64,000 bases of DNA from positions 1,617,641 through 1,681,640 of the forward strand of contig CM034599.1 of NCBI GenBank assembly GCA_020091685.1, read 5' to 3'. This document shows positions 59,689 through 64,000 of this stretch, piece by piece. The notes beneath the pieces were generated by a model. The model was not told the origin of the DNA and made no database searches. It saw only the letters and a list, made by a program, of their open reading frames with translations. Source of the stretch: Lutjanus erythropterus. Lineage: Eukaryota > Chordata > Actinopteri > Lutjaniformes > Lutjanidae. The position numbers were made by a program, and so were the translations under genes. Within the stretch, counting starts at the first letter, position 1. Each line of letters starts with the position of its first letter.

Positions 59689-60615
59689 CCCTCCTCTCAC
59701 AGTCACCTCATTAAAGAAACAAGCAGACAACCGGACTGTTTTCTCCTCAATCTGGTCACTTCACATACATTTCATGTAGGTTGTAACTCAGTATGAGTTG
59801 AACATTTTTTTTGCAGGGTGCTAACTTACAGGGGGTGAAGATGCTCTGCTCCAATGCTGAGGGAGCGTCTCTCAAAGGATGCAACTTCGAGGATCCATCT
59901 GGACTGAAGGCCAACCTGGAAGGTGATCCATCACAAACATTAATCAAAGCAGAGGTCGTTTCATATTTGTAGTCGTGTTTTAACCGACTGTTTCTGTGAT
60001 CAGGTGCTAACCTGAAGGGAGTGGACATGGAAGGAAGCCAGATGACCGGGATCAACCTGCGTGTGGCCACTCTGAAAAATGCCAAGCTGAAGAATTGTAA
60101 CCTGCGGGGAGCCACTTTAGCAGGGACCGATCTGGAGGTGAGTCAGAGGGAATCATCTCTAAAAACCTTCATGTTGACTCAGCTGGAGATCTTAGAATTT
60201 ACAGCAACCTTCTTGGGCCAGAAAGGATGAAACAGTGCACATCTGAATACAGATGTACCCCCCCCCCCCCCCCCCCACCCAAATACCATCGACCACTAGA
60301 TAATAAAATAATGAGAAAAGAAAATAAATTATCATCACTTGTGGTTTTACATAATGCTTTAGCAGGAGTTAAATCACCAATGAAATATGTGAATATTTTC
60401 CAACCTGCTTCTATAAAATATTTAATATACGTCAGGTTTTTCTTCAGATCCATTTATTTCTCCTGTCTTACTGTTCTGTCTCTGCTGCGTCTCTGCAGAA
60501 CTGTGACCTGTCCGGCTGCGATCTACAAGAAGCCAACCTGAGAGGCTCTAACGTGAAAGGAGCCATCTTTGAAGAGATGCTGACTCCTCTGCACATGTCT
60601 CAGAGCGTCAGATAA
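55670..60615 (+). CDS. kctd9: kctd9, BTB/pentapeptide-repeat protein KCTD9 (complete, 12 exons)
   Basis: Twelve GT-AG exons total 1,167 nt, giving 388 residues plus TAA; human KCTD9 is 389. Order: an N-terminal KHA-like domain (about 1-72, [20 protein letters not shown] onward), a BTB/T1 domain (about 89-187, [20 protein letters not shown] to LEAAIK), a short linker ([20 protein letters not shown]), then a pentapeptide-repeat beta-helix of A(D/N)LXX units from about 221 to 375. The end, [14 protein letters not shown], is the family C terminus. KCTD9 proteins assemble as oligomers and bind cullin-3, acting as E3 ligase substrate adaptors; the substrate cannot be read from sequence. No frameshift or missing motif. 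Several exons are under 60 nt and are not visible as ORFs. Confidence 0.96.
56029..56150 (+). CDS. kctd9: kctd9 exon 2
   Basis: 122 nt after ATTTTCAG, donor ACG|GTAAGA. It encodes [20 protein letters not shown] and [20 protein letters not shown], the rest of the N-terminal KHA-like fold. Phase 0 to 2. Confidence 0.94.
57020..57044 (+). repeat. (ATC)n microsatellite in kctd9 intron 2
   Basis: Eight ATC units, about 70 bp before exon 3. Confidence 0.9.
57112..57155 (+). CDS. kctd9: kctd9 exon 3
   Basis: 44 nt after TTCTGACAG, donor ATCG|GTGAGT. It encodes [15 protein letters not shown], matching the family segment between the KHA-like and BTB domains. Phase 2 to 1. Confidence 0.93.
57243..57336 (+). 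CDS. kctd9: kctd9 exon 4 (start of BTB)
   Basis: 94 nt after TACCACAG, donor [26 protein letters not shown] is a variable linker; [16 protein letters not shown] opens the BTB/T1 domain with the usual NxGG motif. Phase 1 to 2. Confidence 0.94.
57446..57504 (+). CDS. kctd9: kctd9 exon 5 (BTB)
   Basis: 59 nt after GTGTTCAG, donor AAAG|GTGAAC. It encodes [19 protein letters not shown] of the BTB domain. Phase 2 to 1. Confidence 0.94.
57604..57732 (+). CDS. kctd9: kctd9 exon 6 (BTB)
   Basis: 129 nt after TGCTCCAG, donor CGAG|GTAAGA. It encodes [20 protein letters not shown], then [20 protein letters not shown]. It carries the BTB D-R-x-P-x-x-F signature and the Y-L-R-x-G segment at the predicted cullin-binding face. 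Phase 1 to 1. Confidence 0.95.
57832..57899 (+). CDS. kctd9: kctd9 exon 7 (end of BTB)
   Basis: 68 nt after GTCCTCCAG, donor AAG|GTAATA. It encodes [20 protein letters not shown] and AIK, the last BTB helices. Phase 1 to 0. Confidence 0.95.
58442..58537 (+). CDS. kctd9: kctd9 exon 8 (linker)
   Basis: 96 nt, 32 codons, after GAAAACAG, donor CAG|GTAGAG. It encodes [20 protein letters not shown] and [12 protein letters not shown], the conserved linker between BTB and pentapeptide repeats. Confidence 0.95.
58607..58926. mobile_element. MITE-like inverted-repeat element in kctd9 intron 8
   Basis: Ends GCGTTTACATGCACGAAAGT and the inverse GCGCATATAAATGTAGTCAT. The interior holds opposed copies of ATATCCTGGTTTTGAGAAAC and AATAACCAGGTTTCTCATAT, so the RNA could fold on itself. 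A fragment of the same family lies near 9,195-9,235 (TATCCTGAATATGATCAAAA). Confidence 0.6.
59196..59345 (+). CDS. kctd9: kctd9 exon 9 (pentapeptide repeats)
   Basis: 150 nt, 50 codons, after GTTTTCAG, donor GAT|GTGAGT. It encodes [20 protein letters not shown] and onward with ANLSRC, ANLCCS, ADLSGA, ANLD: A(D/N)LXX units of a right-handed beta-helix. The preceding intron holds an inverted-repeat element. Confidence 0.95.
59621..59687 (+). repeat. (AC)n microsatellite in kctd9 intron 9
   Basis: 67 bp of AC, about 130 bp before exon 10. Confidence 0.97.
59817..59922 (+). CDS. kctd9: kctd9 exon 10 (pentapeptide repeats)
   Basis: 106 nt after TTTTGCAG, donor GAAG|GTGATC. It encodes [20 protein letters not shown] then [15 protein letters not shown]. 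The preceding intron holds a 67-bp AC microsatellite. Phase 0 to 1. Confidence 0.95.
60004..60137 (+). CDS. kctd9: kctd9 exon 11 (pentapeptide repeats)
   Basis: 134 nt after GTGATCAG, donor GAG|GTGAGT. It encodes [20 protein letters not shown], then [20 protein letters not shown] and GTDLE. Phase 1 to 0. A 19-base C run lies in the next intron. Confidence 0.95.
60258..60276 (+). repeat. C19 homopolymer in kctd9 intron 11
   Basis: An unbroken run of C, followed by ACCC; a likely length-polymorphic and error-prone site. Confidence 0.95.
60499..60615 (+). CDS. kctd9: kctd9 exon 12 and stop codon
   Basis: 117 nt after CTCTGCAG, ending TAA at 60613-60615. It encodes [20 protein letters not shown], then [18 protein letters not shown], the family C terminus. 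Confidence 0.95.
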   Translation, partial: NCDLSGCDLQEANLRGSNVKGAIFEEMLTPLHMSQSVR

Positions 60616-61448
60616 CTCCGCTCACACAGCGGCTGTCAGTGTGAGCCTGAGTCGGCTTTCTTTACTGCTCTGTTCCTCCAGCAGCCTCTCCTCCAGTACA
60701 GTATACTCCCCTACTCTCAATCTGTACCTGTCTGCAGCACAGGTGACTGTATGCACATCCCTGGCATTCCACCTATATCATGTTAGCTTTAAATATCTTG
60801 CACTAGATTTTATTCAGGGTTGTCTCTGTATGTTTGTAAATGTTCGGCTGCATATATCACCAAAACAAAATAATGTTCCTCGTGTATGTAGATGTGACTG
60901 GATGCAATCCACTCATGTCATGTTTTACATAATTTATATTCTCTTCATGTTACTTGACGTGTTAATGGGAGTCAGAATCAGATAATCTGCGTGTGGTGAA
61001 GTTGAGAGCTTCACTGATGCTGCTGTAGCAGAAACAGAAGGGTCACCTACCAATAACTGTGTCGTTAAATCTTCCTCTTTAACTTAATTTTTGCTGGATT
61101 CAACGTACAATATAGGAAGCGATGCAAGCCAAAGCCATAACAACAGCACAGTCTGAAAGGCTAAAAGTGCTGTTAGTGCACCGTAAAATAAAACTATGCG
61201 ACGGGCTAGTTTTAAACACAGCTTGGGTATGCAATACAAGATGTACAGCTGTGACGTTTCTCCTTTCCTACTTTGAATTATTGTGTTCTTAAAGAAGCTT
61301 TTCCCTTGTTTTCTGTGAATCTACCTCTTTTTTTAATCTGGTGTGTGAGTGATCCACAACTGCATGCGTTTGACTGTGGCACTGCTTATTGTTATGTTTA
61401 TATACATGTATGACATTCATTATTCTGACGTTTCGCTTTAGGAGAAAA

Positions 61449-62096
61449 GAGGATAGTTTGGGTTTTTTTGAAGTGTGGCTGTACGAGGTACTTATCCATA
61501 GTCTGTGTATTAACTACAGTAGGTGGTGATCGACACGCCTCCAGTTTGGAGAAGCAGCAGGAGTCCTGGTGCAGGAAGCTCAACACTGTACTGCTGTGGA
61601 CAGAGAGGATACAACCAGTTTGTATAATTACATTTCAATGTAGTTCTTCTTTGATTGATTGATTTGCCACTTAAAAAATACAATATCAGTTTAAAGGGAA
61701 AATTCTTCTCATAATTAACACATGAAGTCTTGAATTATGACTAAAAACGTGAGGTCACAGTGACCTTTGACCACCAAAATTTAGTCAATTCATCCTTGTG
61801 TCCTTTATACCAAATCTGAAGAAATTTGCCACAGGCCTCCTTTCCCAAGACATCCACATGGAAAGTGCAGAATTGTCCTTTAAGTGTACGCTATATTTAG
61901 AAACTGTTATATAATTCTGTCCAAAGCCATCAGACTAAAACAGTCATTTTATCTCACAGAACGCAGGAGTTGTGTTACTCTTGTGCCACCCAAAATAGAA
62001 GTGCAGCAACTAGCAGTACATTGTTTAGTTTCCTACATCGTATCGTATAAGTTCCTCATACAACCACACTGTGAATAATCCGAACTGTCCCTTTAA
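61449..62096. mobile_element. Inverted-repeat (MITE-like) element in kctd9 3' UTR
   Basis: The left end reads AGGATAGTTTGGGTTTTTTT then GAAGTGTGG; the right end AATAATCCGAACTGTCCCTTTAA is a near inverse of it. Internal text (TACTTATCCATAGTCTGTGT, CGACACGCCTCCAGTTTGGA) recurs at 2.4, 14.75, 37.95 and 39.8 kb. No transposase is present. Superfamily not determined. Confidence 0.6.
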
Positions 62097-62701
62097 CAGA
62101 AAGCCATTTTCACGTGTTCATGTCGTGGGTTTGCCTGGAAACATTACTCCTGTGTATCGATGTATATCACGTAATCATGCTTTGAACTTATTTGCACAAC
62201 TATATGTTAACTTGTAACATGTTAAACCTTTTCACCAAAAATGTTTGGTGCTTGTAATCTTCTGTAAAACAAAACTTCCAAAAGAATGATTGTTAGAGTA
62301 GGCAGGTGTTTGTCACTTCACTTCTCTCTCTGGACGGCGTCGTCCGTTTGCATGTGTGAAGAGCTGTTATTATGATTATTATTATGATTATTACTCGTCT
62401 CTGACCGGTGAAGTTTTCTCTCGCTGTAGCTCAAAGCTGCTCTGATGCAATACTTTATTCACTCAGTTCAACAGAAGGTACCCAGCCTGTGAGAATGAAC
62501 GATGAAGGCAATCATGTTGTGTGTGTCACCGTGAGCGTGAAAGTCCGTGGAAGAGCTCTGGTTATTTATTTTGATACATCTCACTGAATGCAATATGGGG
62601 CAAATGTTGGTTTGTGTTTGAGGCGGGGAGCGCTGACGGTCTCCCTATCTGTGATTATTGCACTCGACCGTGGAAATATATTTCCATAAATGACTGTTAT
62701 A

Positions 62702-62707
62702 AATAAA
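62702..62707 (+). terminator. Candidate kctd9 polyadenylation signal
   Basis: Canonical AATAAA within GTTATAAATAAACTG, followed about 20 bases later by an A-rich and then T-rich stretch. An alternative AATAAA at 61,187 is also possible. Confidence 0.45.
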
Positions 62708-62730
62708 CTGCTATGAAGAAGAAGAAAAAG

Positions 62731-64000
62731 TCTTTGTCATCTAATTTTTCATATTTTTTTTGTCTCAGTTGTGAATGAATGAGTGTTTTGTATAATGCAC
62801 CATATTTTTCAAGGATAATTGAGAATAGTTGCCATAACCCAAGAATCAGCTGTAAACCCACCTCCTACTTCTAGCCTGGACTCTCACAAAAAGCTTCACA
62901 GAAATATTTCTAGACAAGAAAATATCGAGCTTCATGTCCTCCTCTCTCATAAGGCTGACACACGAGTCCACCAGCATTTGAACGTTTGTCAACACAAAAC
63001 TGCAGGAATTTATAGATTTCACCATCTACAATCCATAATATCATTAAAAGATTCAGAGAAATCTCTGCATGTAAGGAGCAAGACTGAAAACCAACATCGA
63101 AAGTCTGTGACCTTTGACTCCTCAGGCAGCACTGCATTAAAAACTGCATTAAAAACCCTCATTGTATAAAGGACACTACATGGGCTCAGGGACACTTTGG
63201 AAAACCATTGTCAGTAAACACAGTTTGTCTCTGCATCTACAAATGCAAGTTAAGACTCTACCATGCAAAGAGAAAGACATACTGCTGTGTCCACCGGACT
63301 AAAGAGGAAAAGGACCATCCAGATTCTTCAACAGACAGCAGCTGTGATGGTATGGAGGTGTGTTAGAGCCCATGGCATCATGGGTAACTGTCATATCTGT
63401 GAAGGCCCCATTAATGCTTAAAGGTAGACCTGGACTGTCAACCATCTGATGATCTCATTGAAAATGTCATCTCATCCTTTACTCCTGCATATCTCTCATG
63501 TGGAGTCACTCAAGGTCCGGTCCTCAGGCTCCTCATATTCTGTAAACTGTAAACCACTTGACAAAATGATTCAGAACCACATTACCTCATTTCACTGTTA
63601 TGTTAGATTCACATCTCTGCACTTCCATCCTCAAACAGAACATGAAGACCCCTCAGATCTACAGATTTTTAAAATTAAAATTAAAATATAAAAAAACAGT
63701 CATTTCCAGATAATTATTTAACAAAGACACAGGGAGTCACTGGAGAGGGGCTAAAGAGCTGCAGGTTGCAGATCCCTGTACTTTCTATTTATTCATGTAT
63801 TTATGTCTTGTGATGATCATTTTGCTCAGTTATGTTTGTTGTAAAGGCCTTTGGCACAAACTGGTTTGTATTTAAAAAGCTCTGTAAATAAATTTGGCCC
63901 CGACCGTGATCATAAAAGTACCTGAAAACTAGAGGCAGTGTTTTGATGATTTGCGGCTGTGATGCTTGCACCGTGTAACTTGTTTTTTTTTTGTGTGTGT
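62731..64000. other. Region downstream of kctd9
   Basis: Apart from the transposase remnant I see no gene. About 63,835-63,900 (GTAAAGGCCTTTGGCACAAA, AAAGCTCTGTAAATAAATTT) looks like the 3' tail of a SINE or LINE. Confidence 0.5.
63046..63430 (+). pseudogene. Decayed Tc1/mariner-type transposase fragment
   Basis: Pieces in more than one frame read RKSVTFDSSGS, then after stops RTKEEKDHP, then VMVWRCVRAHGIMGNCHICE and GPINA. V-M-V-W-x-C and H-I-C-E-G-x-I-N-A are typical of the DDE region of Tc1-like transposases. In intact relatives the stretch between the first part and RTKEEKDHP is longer, so an internal deletion is likely here. Stops and frameshifts make it inactive. Confidence 0.6.

Larger units (their letters stand above)
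60616..62730 (+). other. kctd9: kctd9 3' UTR (inferred end)
   Basis: No further coding exon follows. AATAAA occurs at 61,187-61,192 and 62,702-62,707; either could end the message, and the second would give a UTR of about 2.1 kb. An inverted-repeat element (61,449-62,096) lies between the two signals, so a long isoform would carry it and a short one would not. The exact cleavage site is not visible. Confidence 0.5.

Noticed and set aside
1..64000. tRNA, rRNA or snRNA genes
   Set aside because: No cloverleaf-like or rRNA-like block noticed on either strand by eye; a covariance-model scan would be needed to exclude them.

Overview
This is a vertebrate nuclear window, almost certainly from a ray-finned fish and probably a percomorph teleost. 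Genes are split into short exons with GT-AG introns, CA/TG microsatellites are dense, and many small dispersed elements have the look of teleost MITEs. The species cannot be named from sequence alone. I see no prokaryotic, viral or CRISPR-type system, no tRNA or rRNA, and no wholly new multi-gene system.

Three protein-coding genes are readable. (1) Positions 1 to about 32,800, minus strand: the 5' part of fgfr1, running from a candidate promoter and non-coding leader exons (about 32.3-32.8 kb) through the signal-peptide exon (22,755-22,930), Ig D1, acid box, two D2 exons, the D3 IIIa exon and both alternative D3 second halves, IIIb (4,364-4,514) and IIIc (1,875-2,019). Transmembrane and kinase exons would lie beyond position 1. 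(2) 52,242-54,754, minus: a complete four-exon ankrd39 encoding a 182-residue ankyrin-repeat protein. (3) 55,670-60,615, plus: a complete twelve-exon kctd9 encoding a 388-residue BTB/pentapeptide-repeat protein, with a 3' UTR of about 2.1 kb ending near an AATAAA at 62,702. ankrd39 and kctd9 are head to head, with 915 bp between their ATGs. All exon junctions in these three genes join in phase.

About 19 kb between fgfr1 and ankrd39 (33.0-52.2 kb), and the long fgfr1 introns, hold no gene I can support. They carry microsatellites, degenerate tandem arrays, several families of short inverted-repeat elements, LINE-tail-like sequence, and scattered GC-rich or homeodomain-site-rich stretches that are candidates for conserved non-coding elements. 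A decayed Tc1/mariner-type transposase lies at the right edge (about 63.05-63.43 kb).

Functionally, fgfr1 is a receptor tyrosine kinase whose IIIb/IIIc choice sets ligand preference, kctd9 is a probable cullin-3 adaptor and ankrd39 is a small scaffold-like protein. Nothing suggests they form one pathway. The points most worth a second look are a UGG-rich cluster and hairpin just upstream of the IIIc exon, the ankrd39/kctd9 shared promoter, and an inverted-repeat element inside the kctd9 3' UTR.
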